From NCBI GenBank assembly GCA_016783565.1, contig JADHWI010000019.1, positions 1 through 41,264 of the forward strand: a stretch of 41,264 bases of DNA. Reading direction: 5' to 3'. The notes under the pieces are model-generated. The model saw only the letters and a program-made list of their open reading frames with translations, made no database searches and was not told the origin of the DNA. This DNA is from Kiritimatiellia bacterium (GTDB lineage Bacteria > Verrucomicrobiota > Kiritimatiellia > UBA8416 > JADHWI01). The translations under genes and the position numbers were made by a program. Below, piece by piece: positions 33,502 to 41,264 of the stretch. The stretch's first letter is position 1. Each line of letters begins with the position of its first letter.

Positions 33502-36060
33502 ATGAAGAGTGTACAGTTGTATAATGTCGCACCGGCCATGCCCGGTGAATTAAATTTTCTGGAAGAGCTGGCGCATAATCTCTGGTGGTCCTGGCATGCC
33601 GATGCCGTCGACCTGTTTCGGCGCATTCACCCCGAGTTGTGGCGGGACACAGGGCACAATCCGTTGGAGTTTCTCAGTCGTGTGAAGCAGGCGAGGCTTG
33701 AGACTCTGGCCTCTGATGAAGGGTACCTGAATCACCTCAAGCAAGTACGCAAGCAGTTTGAGGAAGAGGTTCGTGAGCATAAGAGTTCAGCCGAGACGAC
33801 CGGGACATGCGTGGGGTATTTTTCGCTGGAATATGGCATTCATGAAAGTGTACGCCTCTACTCGGGAGGGCTGGGTGCCCTGGCGGGCGATCACTTGAAA
33901 GCGGCATCCGACCTCGGGTTGCCGATTGTGGCTGTGGGTTTGATGTATCGGCAGGGCTATTTTCAGCAGTATCTGGATCGCGAGGGGAGGCAGCAGGAGT
34001 ATTACCCTGAGAATGAGATCCATTGCCTGCCGTTGCACCCTGCGGTGGACAAGGAGAACAACCCGGTGCGTGTTGCGGTGCCTACACCTGATGGGGTGCT
34101 CCACGCGACGGTATGGCGTCTGGATGTAGGGCGTATCCCTCTGTTTCTTTTGGATGCCAATGTTCTGGAAAACAGCCATGATTTGCGCATGCTGACATCA
34201 CGGTTGTATGCCGGCGATCGTCAGACGCGTTTGCGACAGGAGCTGCTTTTGGGAATTGGCGGATTTCGTGCGCTGATTCAACTCGGGTATAACCCGCATG
34301 TGTGCCACATCAATGAGGGGCATGCGGCCTTTTTGAGTCTGGAGCGGATCTCGCATCTTGTGAAGACTAAAGGATTGAGTGTTGATGCGGCTATGGAAGT
34401 TGCATCACGAACCGGTGTTTTTACAACTCACACTCCGGTTCCGGCTGGTAATGAGAGTTTTGAAAAAGCATTGCTTGAACCACATCTGGCTACGTTGGAA
34501 AAAGAGTTGGGCATTTCATCCAAACAGGTGATTGCCTGGGGGCAATCGGCTGCCGAAGGGGGCAAGGCGGCAGAAATGTCCATGACGGTATTGGGATTGC
34601 GTATGGCCTGTTCCAGCAATGGCGTCAGCCGTTTGCACGGGGAAGTAGCGCGCGACATGTGGCAGTATCTCTGGCCGGGTAAACCGGTCGATGAAGTTCC
34701 TGTGGGTCATGTGACCAATGGCGTCCATGTGCCTACATGGATTTCTGCAGAGAATGCTGCAGTATTGAACCGTTACATGGGCGAAGGGTGGCGTGCTCAT
34801 TCTTCCGACCCGAATGCGTTAAGTAATGTGGGCACGATTCCAGATGAGGAACTGTGGCGTACGCATGAGATTGGTCGCTCGCGCCTGGTACGGCGCTGTC
34901 GTGATTTGCTCGAACGGCAGTTGCGCAAGCGCAACAGCCCACGCAATGAGATTGCGGCGGCCAGGTCGATTCTTGATCATGATGTTTTGACCATTGGTTT
35001 TGCGCGTCGATTTGCCACATACAAGCGTGGGGCGTTGATTTTGCATGACCAGGCGCGACTGGAAGCATTGCTGTGCAATGATGAACGTCCGATTCAGTTT
35101 GTGTTTGCCGGGAAAGCACATCCGGCGGATAACGAAGGAAAGGAGTTTATCCGCCGTATTGTAGAATATTCCGAGCGGCCCAATATCCGCCGTAGAATGG
35201 TGTTTCTTGAGAATTACGATATCGGCATTGCACGTGAAATGGTTCAGGGCGTGGATGTATGGTTGAACACTCCCCGTCGTCCGCACGAAGCCAGCGGCAC
35301 ATCGGGAATGAAAGCAGCGGTGAATGGAGCGTTGAATCTCAGCGTTCTTGATGGCTGGTGGTGCGAAGGATACACGACCGAAAGCGGGTGGGCGATTGGG
35401 GATGGCGAGGAGTATAAGGATACGGGTTTCCAGGATGCGGTCGAAGCCCAGGCCCTCTACAACTTGCTGGAGAACGAGATCATTCCCTCCTTTTACGATC
35501 GGGAGATGGGGGATATTCCAACACGCTGGTTGGCCATGATGAAAGCATCAATCCGGATGGGGCTGAGCTTCTTTACGAGTCATCGAATGTTGGAAGAGTA
35601 TGATTCCAATTATTACACGCCAGCTTGCGAACAGTATGAACAGTTAATGGAGAATGGCGCAAAGATGGCGCAGGAACTGGTGGCACAACGGCAGCGTCTG
35701 GAGACGCTGTGGCCTGTCGTGCGTTGCAGCATGCCCGTTGCCAATCGTGAGATTTCAGGATTGCATGTCGGGGATCGTTTTACCGTTACCTCACAAGTGA
35801 CCCTTGGTGAGCTGAAGCCGGACGAGGTAGATGTGGAGGTTTACTATGGCCCCGTTACTTCCGAGAATGCGATCAGGACCAGCAATTACGAGTTCATGAC
35901 CCTGGATGCAGATCATGGTGATGGTGTGTATACGTTCCGCTGTGAAGTGGAATGTCGTACGATCGGGCGCTATGGCTTTACGGCGCGCGTATTGCCGCGT
36001 GGCGCCGAATGGCGGAAGATAATCCCCGGGTTTCTTACCTGGGCGGAAGAGGGTGGATAA
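33502..36060 (+). CDS. glgP: Alpha-glucan phosphorylase
   Basis: PLP-dependent phosphorylase that releases glucose-1-phosphate from glycogen or maltodextrin ends. The 852-residue protein is the short, non-allosteric type. It starts with the DUF3417 domain (EELAHNLWWSWHADAVDLFRRI), then YFSLEYGIHESVRLYSGGLG, HTPVPAGNESF and a Rossmann-type second half. The PLP signature EASGTSGMKAAVNGALNLS contains the Lys that forms the cofactor bond. A C-terminal beta domain of about 110 residues follows the phosphorylase fold. Its stop overlaps the glgA start by one base (TAATG), so the two are translationally coupled. Confidence 0.93.
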   Translation: MKSVQLYNVAPAMPGELNFLEELAHNLWWSWHADAVDLFRRIHPELWRDTGHNPLEFLSRVKQARLETLASDEGYLNHLKQVRKQFEEEVREHKSSAETTGTCVGYFSLEYGIHESVRLYSGGLGALAGDHLKAASDLGLPIVAVGLMYRQGYFQQYLDREGRQQEYYPENEIHCLPLHPAVDKENNPVRVAVPTPDGVLHATVWRLDVGRIPLFLLDANVLENSHDLRMLTSRLYAGDRQTRLRQELLLGIGGFRALIQLGYNPHVCHINEGHAAFLSLERISHLVKTKGLSVDAAMEVASRTGVFTTHTPVPAGNESFEKALLEPHLATLEKELGISSKQVIAWGQSAAEGGKAAEMSMTVLGLRMACSSNGVSRLHGEVARDMWQYLWPGKPVDEVPVGHVTNGVHVPTWISAENAAVLNRYMGEGWRAHSSDPNALSNVGTIPDEELWRTHEIGRSRLVRRCRDLLERQLRKRNSPRNEIAAARSILDHDVLTIGFARRFATYKRGALILHDQARLEALLCNDERPIQFVFAGKAHPADNEGKEFIRRIVEYSERPNIRRRMVFLENYDIGIAREMVQGVDVWLNTPRRPHEASGTSGMKAAVNGALNLSVLDGWWCEGYTTESGWAIGDGEEYKDTGFQDAVEAQALYNLLENEIIPSFYDREMGDIPTRWLAMMKASIRMGLSFFTSHRMLEEYDSNYYTPACEQYEQLMENGAKMAQELVAQRQRLETLWPVVRCSMPVANREISGLHVGDRFTVTSQVTLGELKPDEVDVEVYYGPVTSENAIRTSNYEFMTLDADHGDGVYTFRCEVECRTIGRYGFTARVLPRGAEWRKIIPGFLTWAEEGG

Positions 36061-37598
36061 TGGCGACACGCCACACTGTCATGCAGAAGCAGAAGAATCC
36101 AAGGATCTTGATCTGCACCCCGGAGATCACCTACTTGCCCACAGGCATGGGCAACATGGCTAATGCCATGCGTATCAAGGCGGGGGGGTTGGCGGATGTT
36201 TCGGCCTCATTGGTGTCTGCGTTGTATGAGTTGGGCGCTGATGTGCATGTTGCACTTCCGCATTATCGACGAATGTTTCATATTGATGTTGGCCGGTTGA
36301 TCAACCGTGAGCTCTTGAAATATAAGAGTAAACTTCCCGATGACCGTATCCATTTGGCAGAGGATAGGCTTTTCTATTATCGAGATCATGTGTATGACGC
36401 TTATTCTTCAGATAATAACACGCAATTCGCTCTCGCCTTTCAGCGTGAGGTAATCAACAACATCATCACGCGAGTACAACCGGATCTAATTCATTGTAAC
36501 GATTGGATGACCGGATTGATCCCGGCGGCCGCGCGTCGTCTTGGGATTCCCTGTCTTTTTACCGTGCACAATATTCATACGCATGAATTGACGCTTGAGC
36601 GAGTTGAAGATCGCGGGATTGATGCGGCCGAATTCTGGAGTCATCTGTATTATAAGTGGCCTGCCGGAAGTTACGAAGACACGCGATGGTCTAATCCGGT
36701 TGATTTGCTTGCCAGTGGAATTTTCGCATCGCATTTCATCAATACAGTGAGTCACACGTTTTTGAGTGAGATTGTGGATGGTCGGCATGATGCAATACCG
36801 CTCAATATCCGGCACGAGGTATCCCAGAAGAAATTGGCCGGTTGCGCGTTTGGTGTGCTGAATGCGCCTGACCCCAGCTACAATCCTGTATTGGATGAGC
36901 ATCTGCCCGTGCAGTACGATGCGTCTTCTCACGTTGAGGGTAAGCGGGCCTGTAAACAAAATTTACAGGAACGCCTGGGGCTGGAGCAGAATCCGGATGC
37001 GCCTCTTTTTTTCTGGCCCTCGCGATTGGATCCGGTTCAGAAGGGGCCGCAGCTCCTCTCGGATATCATGCATGACGTGGTGTCTCGCTACTGGCATGAG
37101 GGCTTGCAGATTGTATTTGTGGCGAACGGTGCGTACCAGGTGCATTTTCATGAGATTGTGCGTATGCATGGGATCGAGTCACGTGTGGCAGTGTGTGATT
37201 TTGATGAATCGCTTTCTTGTCTGGGATATGCGGCATCAGACTTTATGTTGATGCCGTCGCGTTTTGAGCCCTGTGGTTTGCCGCAAATGATCAGCACGAT
37301 TTATGGATCGTTGCCGATCGTATACGATACCGGTGGATTGCATGACACCGTGGAGCCGCTGGACATATCGGCGGATACGGGGACGGGGTTTGTTTTTGCA
37401 GTGCATGATACCATAGGCTTGAGCTGGGCCATTGATCGCGCGATGGATTTTCACCGTTTACCGGCCGATGTAAAGGCGCGGCAGTTGTCACGGATTATGC
37501 GGTACGGGACGGATACGTTTAATCATAATGTGACGGCTCGTCATTATTTTGACATGTATGAGTCCATGATCGATCGTCCTCTGATTAATTCTTACTGA
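36060..37598 (+). CDS. glgA: Glycogen synthase (GT5)
   Basis: GlgA adds glucose from ADP- or UDP-glucose to the non-reducing ends of glycogen. The 512-residue GT-B fold enzyme begins with RILICTPEITYLPTGMGN and then KAGGLADVSASLVSALYELGADVHVALPHY, which carries the nucleotide-sugar-binding KXGGL motif. IHCNDWMTGLIPAA and PCLFTVHNIHTHELTLERV follow. The C-terminal half has LFFWPSRLDPVQKGPQLL and the acceptor site FEPCGLPQMISTIYGSLPIVYDTGGLHDTVEP, with the conserved Glu. The start codon overlaps the glgP stop by one base. Sugar-donor choice cannot be read from the sequence, and no glgC is in the window. Confidence 0.93.
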   Translation: MATRHTVMQKQKNPRILICTPEITYLPTGMGNMANAMRIKAGGLADVSASLVSALYELGADVHVALPHYRRMFHIDVGRLINRELLKYKSKLPDDRIHLAEDRLFYYRDHVYDAYSSDNNTQFALAFQREVINNIITRVQPDLIHCNDWMTGLIPAAARRLGIPCLFTVHNIHTHELTLERVEDRGIDAAEFWSHLYYKWPAGSYEDTRWSNPVDLLASGIFASHFINTVSHTFLSEIVDGRHDAIPLNIRHEVSQKKLAGCAFGVLNAPDPSYNPVLDEHLPVQYDASSHVEGKRACKQNLQERLGLEQNPDAPLFFWPSRLDPVQKGPQLLSDIMHDVVSRYWHEGLQIVFVANGAYQVHFHEIVRMHGIESRVAVCDFDESLSCLGYAASDFMLMPSRFEPCGLPQMISTIYGSLPIVYDTGGLHDTVEPLDISADTGTGFVFAVHDTIGLSWAIDRAMDFHRLPADVKARQLSRIMRYGTDTFNHNVTARHYFDMYESMIDRPLINSY

Positions 37599-37607
37599 TT
37601 GTGCTTT

Positions 37608-39626
37608 ATGAGGAAACGTTGTTCCGCTCAACCTGTATCTCTGGCCGAAGATGTTTATCTTGATCCCTATCGGGATGTGCTCAGGCGCCGTGTGGCATTT
37701 GCTTCTCAGCAGGAAGCGCGGATTACAAATGGGCATGCCTCTCTTGAGGATGTGGCTGCCGGGCATACCTATTTTGGTCTTCACAGGTGTGCGGACGGTT
37801 GGGTGTTCCGGGAGTGGGCGCCCAATGCAACGAGCATTCATTTTCTTGGAACGTTTTCAGATTGGAAGGAATTGCCAGAGTACGCGCTTCGTCGCCTGAA
37901 TGATCATGGTGAATGGGAACTGCGATTGCCGCTTGAGGCGCTTCATCATGGGGATCTTTATCATTTGCTGATTCGTTGGCCGGGAGGAGAGGGCAAGCGT
38001 ATTCCGGCCTATGCACGACGGGTTGTGCAGGATGAGCACACACATTTGTTCTGCGCTCAGGTGTGGGCGCCGGACGTGTCGTACGCCTGGCAACATGCGT
38101 CCCCGTCACATGTGCCGGGTCAGGTCTTGATTTATGAAGCGCACGTGGGGATGGCGCAGGATCGTGCGGCGGTGGGTACTTACGAAGAATTCCGGGTTCA
38201 GACCCTGCCACGCATCCGGGCGGGGGGCTATAATACCATTCAGCTTATGGCGGTTGCTGAGCATCCCTACTACGGGTCGTTCGGGTATCATGTCTCAAGT
38301 TTCTTTGCCGCTTCTTCTCGATTTGGAACCCCAGAGGAACTGAAGGCGCTGATTGATGACGCGCATGGTATGGGGTTGCGCGTGATTATTGATCTTGTAC
38401 ATTCGCATGGTGTGAAGAATGAGGTGGAAGGTTTATCCTGTTTTGACGGAACGCGCTATCAGTATTTTCACGATAGTGAGCGCGGGGATCATCCGGCATG
38501 GGATTCGCGGTGTTTCGACTATGGGAAGCCGGAGGTTTTGCATTTTCTGTTGTCGAACTGTCGATTCTGGTTGGATGAGTATCGTGTGGATGGGTTCCGT
38601 TTTGACGGGGTCACCAGCATGCTGTATCACCATCGCGGACTGGGTACGGCATTCACCTCCTATGAACGGTATTTTGACGGCAGTGTGGATGAGGACGCGG
38701 TCGCTTATTTGACGCTGGCCAATCGTCTGATCCATAGGTTGCGCCCGGACGCAGTGACGGTAGCTGAAGACGTGAGTGGCTTCGCAGGGTTAGGCGCGAC
38801 AGAAGAAGATGGCGGCGTGGGGTTCGATTATCGTCTGGCCATGGGCATTCCAGACTTCTGGTTTCGATTGGTGCAAGAGCATCGGGATGAAGATTGGAAA
38901 CCCTCCTGGATATGGTCAGAATTGACGAATCGTCGGGCAGATGAGCGCACGATTAGCTACGTGGAATGTCATGATCAGGCCATTGTGGGTAGCAAGACCC
39001 TGATATTCGAGCTGATTGATGCGGCCATGTATGATCATATGCATGTGCAGGATAACAGTCCTGTGGTCCAACGAGGAATCGCGCTACATAAAATGATTCG
39101 ATTACTGACGTTGGCCACATCGGGGCATGGGTATCTGAATTTTATGGGTAATGAGTTCGGGCACCCTGAGTGGATTGACTTTCCGCGCGAAGGAAATAAT
39201 TGGTCGTATCATTTTGCACAGAGGCAGTGGCATTTGCGAGATGACATGACGTTACAGTATCGGTTTTTGGCTGAATTTGATCGGGCTGTGATATGTTTGT
39301 TTGCGGAGCACAACCTGTTGACGCAGGACTTGAAACTTCTGCTAACCGAAGAGAACAATCAGATTCTTGTTTTTGAACGTGGCGGATTTTTCTTTTTCTT
39401 CAACTTTCACCCGCATCAATCCGTTAGTGACTATTATGTGGAAACGCCGGGAGGCACATACCGTCACATGTTGGATTCTGATTCTGCTGAGTTCGGAGGA
39501 TATTCACGCATTGAGCAGGGGCAGACTTATGAGCGTCTTCAAGTGAGTGAGCGGGGTTTGCGTTGCGAGGGGATTCGGATTTATCTGCCTTGTCGAACTG
39601 CGCTTATCCTGCGCAGGTCTCTATAA
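37608..39626 (+). CDS. glgB: 1,4-alpha-glucan branching enzyme, eukaryotic-like (GH13_8 type)
   Basis: The enzyme cuts an alpha-1,4 chain and rejoins it as an alpha-1,6 branch. The 672-residue protein has an N-terminal CBM48 (about 65-165; WVFREWAPNATSIHFLGTFSDWKE) and a GH13 barrel. The barrel shows VIIDLVHSHGVKNE, the nucleophile Asp in VDGFRFDGVTSML, the acid Glu in TVAEDVSGF and the transition-state Asp in ECHDQAIVG. MGNEFGHPEWIDFPREGNNWSYH and the C-terminal FNFHPHQSVSDYYVE, DSDSAEFGGYSR are as in animal, fungal and plant branching enzymes. Typical bacterial GlgB (GH13_9) differs in these blocks. ATG 37608 lies 9 bp after the glgA stop; TTG 37599 is an alternative. Confidence 0.93.
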   Translation: MRKRCSAQPVSLAEDVYLDPYRDVLRRRVAFASQQEARITNGHASLEDVAAGHTYFGLHRCADGWVFREWAPNATSIHFLGTFSDWKELPEYALRRLNDHGEWELRLPLEALHHGDLYHLLIRWPGGEGKRIPAYARRVVQDEHTHLFCAQVWAPDVSYAWQHASPSHVPGQVLIYEAHVGMAQDRAAVGTYEEFRVQTLPRIRAGGYNTIQLMAVAEHPYYGSFGYHVSSFFAASSRFGTPEELKALIDDAHGMGLRVIIDLVHSHGVKNEVEGLSCFDGTRYQYFHDSERGDHPAWDSRCFDYGKPEVLHFLLSNCRFWLDEYRVDGFRFDGVTSMLYHHRGLGTAFTSYERYFDGSVDEDAVAYLTLANRLIHRLRPDAVTVAEDVSGFAGLGATEEDGGVGFDYRLAMGIPDFWFRLVQEHRDEDWKPSWIWSELTNRRADERTISYVECHDQAIVGSKTLIFELIDAAMYDHMHVQDNSPVVQRGIALHKMIRLLTLATSGHGYLNFMGNEFGHPEWIDFPREGNNWSYHFAQRQWHLRDDMTLQYRFLAEFDRAVICLFAEHNLLTQDLKLLLTEENNQILVFERGGFFFFFNFHPHQSVSDYYVETPGGTYRHMLDSDSAEFGGYSRIEQGQTYERLQVSERGLRCEGIRIYLPCRTALILRRSL

Positions 39627-39686
39627 AAAAAGGGGACGGCGTGGGTGGCAAATGAGGGGAGAAGGCTAGCCGACCCACGACCGTCC
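39625..39686 (-). terminator. Rho-independent terminator of the receiver-protein gene
   Basis: GGACGG-CGTGGGT (39634-39646) pairs with ACCCACG-A-CCGTCC (39673-39686), a 13-bp stem with one bulge. Read on the minus strand, the stem is followed by seven T bases (39631-39625). The plus-strand side has no T-run, so it serves the minus-strand gene. Confidence 0.8.
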
Positions 39687-39732
39687 GGAACAGGACCACA
39701 GCGAGGCTGATTGCCCTGTTCAAAATAAATTG

Positions 39733-40194
39733 TCAATGCATGCATTTTGAGAGCTGTTCGTTCACCTCTTCGTAACATTCTACGAGATCTCGGCTTTCAG
39801 TATTCATGTGTTGTTCACATTTCATAAGCCATTTGTCGATTTCCCAGATGCCTACGGGTTTACGAAAGATTTGAAACCCCTTTTCGGTGGCATATTCTAA
39901 AGTCTCTGGCGTCCAGTATCCTGACATCAACCCCATATGAGGCACCGCGCATTCACGATGTATCAACTTGTCCAAGAGTTGGATGCCGGTTACGCCTGGC
40001 ATCTTGATATCGCTGATTAGAACATCGGCACAGCGTTTATTTCTATTGCAGGGACATTCAGGAATGCTTTCGCAAAAAGTATTTCCATCTTCAAATTCGA
40101 TCACTTCGTATCCGCGGCGTCTACATATCTGCGAGACTACACCACGCACCAGCGCATCGTCGTCAAAAAGAATAGCTCGCAGACCTTGTGGCAT
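39733..40194 (-). CDS. Stand-alone response-regulator receiver protein
   Basis: The 153-residue product is a single CheY-like receiver domain with no output domain. It has the acidic cluster in ILFDDDALVRGVV, the phosphorylated Asp in VLISDIKMPGVTG, the Thr/Ser position in MGLMSGYW and Lys in IFRKPVGIWEI. An insertion between beta-2 and alpha-2 holds several Cys (FCESIPECPCNRNKRC), which is unusual for CheY-like proteins. A helical tail (about 120-153) ends the protein. It has its own terminator and no kinase next to it, so it may receive phosphate from a remote kinase such as the hybrid kinase at 18012. Confidence 0.88.
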   Translation of the reverse strand: MPQGLRAILFDDDALVRGVVSQICRRRGYEVIEFEDGNTFCESIPECPCNRNKRCADVLISDIKMPGVTGIQLLDKLIHRECAVPHMGLMSGYWTPETLEYATEKGFQIFRKPVGIWEIDKWLMKCEQHMNTESRDLVECYEEVNEQLSKCMH

Positions 40195-40790
40195 TACACA
40201 CTCGTTTCCATCAGTGATAATGAAAAGATAAACTCACCCAATACACTTCTCACCCTCATTCAGTTATAAGTATAGGTGTCTATGGGAAATTCGTCTATAT
40301 GAAGATTCCCTGAAAATAGGGTAGGGGATTTTCTTAAAGTTGCACATGTGTGACTAGTGGCTTGGTTGGTTTTTCTGCTTATAATAGGGTGTGTTGCTTT
40401 TCTTGTGAATGTTCTGTGTTTCGGCTTGAGTGCTCAGTCGCCATCGCTGGCGATGCGTTGTCGCCGCTTGTGTTGCGTGAATGTTCAGCATTTTCGCATT
40501 CACGACGGCCCTTCATTAATAATGCGCGCTAGTTCCTGATTCCTGGCTATTGTGTTGGGTATAGCGCAGAAGCCGGGTTGCGAGGCAGGCATGGCTCCGC
40601 GAACGGCGGACCGTTCCCGCTAACACCGAGCTACTGCGTTCTATGTGCAGCGTAGAACGTTCGATTCCTGTTGTCTGTTACAGTGAAATGCCTTTATTGT
40701 AATCCTCGTCGATCAAGGATCACATGAATGCGGGGAAGTAGTAGCCCTGATCGACCGATTCAGCTACGCGAGACTCATAGACAATACGAG
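40195..40790. other. Intergenic region with several short hairpins
   Basis: No convincing gene is seen in about 600 bp. It contains the hairpins TCGCCA-TCGC-TGGCGA (40438-40453) and CGTTCTA/TAGAACG (40637-40659), and a GC-rich stem GAACGG/CCGTTC around 40600. These resemble the repeats at 6988-7217 and 8166-8187. Confidence 0.55.
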
Positions 40791-41174
40791 ATGATCATGT
40801 TCCAGGACCTTTCCATACTGATAGTGAGTGCAGCCGTCATTGTTAGCGCGGTGCGCTTTTTGTTTCTTCTGGTAGTAGGGATTTTGGTCATACTGCTGGC
40901 TGGACGTTTTTTAAGCGGCAGTGCGGGTGCGCTGATCAAGAAGCTCAATGTTCCGGCGTGGGCGGTGGGGTGGATTCTGGGTTTGGTGACATCGGTATGC
41001 GAGCTGGCTTCATTTATTGAGATCTACCGCACTCATAAATCGAGAAACACTCTGCAGCACATTAAGGATACGCAGGAGGCTATTGATGCCCTGGTGGCCT
41101 CAAACGTCTCCAATCTCGGGCTGATTCTCCCTCTTGGTATGTTGATTTATCTGCTTGTTTCGAAGTCAGCGTAA
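40791..41174 (+). CDS. Small membrane protein resembling half of a CaCA (Na+/Ca2+ exchanger-type) transporter
   Basis: The product has about 127 residues from ATG 40791 (alternative ATG 40797) and three hydrophobic segments. VPAWAVGWILGLVTSVCELASFIEI and EAIDALVASNVSNLGLILPLG recall the alpha-repeat of CaCA exchangers, where the pattern is GXXXXAXGTSXPE and GSNXXN. Here the Pro-Glu is Cys-Glu and the GSN is ASN. CaCA proteins normally have two such repeats in about 300 residues; this has one. It could be a half-size protein that dimerises, or a remnant. No neighbouring partner is seen within the window, and a tRNA gene starts downstream on the opposite strand. The family call is from motif memory only. 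Confidence 0.55.
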   Translation: MIMFQDLSILIVSAAVIVSAVRFLFLLVVGILVILLAGRFLSGSAGALIKKLNVPAWAVGWILGLVTSVCELASFIEIYRTHKSRNTLQHIKDTQEAIDALVASNVSNLGLILPLGMLIYLLVSKSA

Positions 41175-41234
41175 CCGTCATGTGTAGCTAGGTGAAATCG
41201 GGGTTGCCCCCGTTGATGGTGTTGACCTGGAAGA

Positions 41235-41264
41235 TGGTGCTCGGGAGAGGACTCGAACCTCCAC
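41235..41264 (-). tRNA. tRNA 3' end (probably tRNA-Leu), cut by the window edge
   Basis: On the minus strand, the visible 3' part shows the T-arm (GGAGG TTCGAGT CCTCT, with one G-U pair), the acceptor strand CCCGAGC, discriminator A and an encoded CCA end. The rest lies beyond 41264. The acceptor and T-arm sequence resemble bacterial class II tRNA-Leu, but the anticodon is not in the window. Confidence 0.8.

Overview
This window most resembles a chromosome segment of a PVC-superphylum bacterium, probably Kiritimatiellota/Lentisphaerota-like. That is an inference from gene content: a short type-II-style pseudopilin with an NACINNLRQM-type N-terminus, a four-helix-bundle suffix protein, twin DUF3857/transglutaminase repeats, an exosortase paired with a VIT-domain target, and many short intergenic hairpin repeats. 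Base composition is moderate to slightly GC-rich, and most genes are ordinary housekeeping or metabolic genes. No phage, plasmid, rRNA or CRISPR signal was seen.

Layout. (1) 1-5522: a DUF4153/DUF4173-type membrane protein, then a translationally coupled pair made of a small exosortase and a 1017-aa polytopic VIT protein whose C-terminus looks like an exosortase sorting signal. (2) 5523-6880: an IS110-family insertion sequence directly behind that pair. Its start site lies in a strong hairpin and a nested stem structure follows the transposase gene. (3) 6881-7286: non-coding DNA with REP-like hairpins and a duplicated 41-bp unit. (4) 7287-9686: Tat-type metallophosphoesterase and convergent uvrC. 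(5) 9898-12527, minus strand: C39-like peptidase, Cys-rich 62-aa protein and secreted alpha/beta hydrolase. (6) 12711-17665: 1417-aa amylase/glycogen-debranching fusion, and convergent rsmI. (7) 18012-23030: hybrid histidine kinase, lipB-lipA, class IV aminotransferase and thiE, with overlapping or nearly touching reading frames from lipB onward. (8) 23041-25151, minus strand: a two-gene cassette (XRE regulator with a degenerate ImmA/IrrE-like domain, plus a four-helix-bundle suffix protein) bracketed and punctuated by arrays of a 9-bp unit, with a 28-bp perfect palindrome just outside. (9) 25699-27520: Crp/Fnr regulator, bifunctional-nuclease-family protein, pseudopilin. (10) 27687-32980: cupin, iron-type alcohol dehydrogenase, and a 1260-residue DUF3857/transglutaminase protein with one apparently dead repeat. 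(11) 33153-39626: glycogen operon of a CBM48 mini-protein, glgP, glgA and a eukaryote-like (GH13_8-type) glgB. (12) 39733-41264: stand-alone receiver protein with terminator, a half-size CaCA-like membrane protein, and the 3' end of a tRNA (probably Leu) leaving the window.

The glycogen genes (12711-16964 and 33153-39626) together supply chain elongation, branching, phosphorolysis and debranching; glgC is not in the window. lipB and lipA give endogenous lipoate synthesis. The most unusual parts are the 9-bp-array cassette at 23041-25151, the structured ends of the IS110 element, and the exosortase/VIT pair. All functional statements come from reading translations and motifs by eye; no database search or folding program was run.
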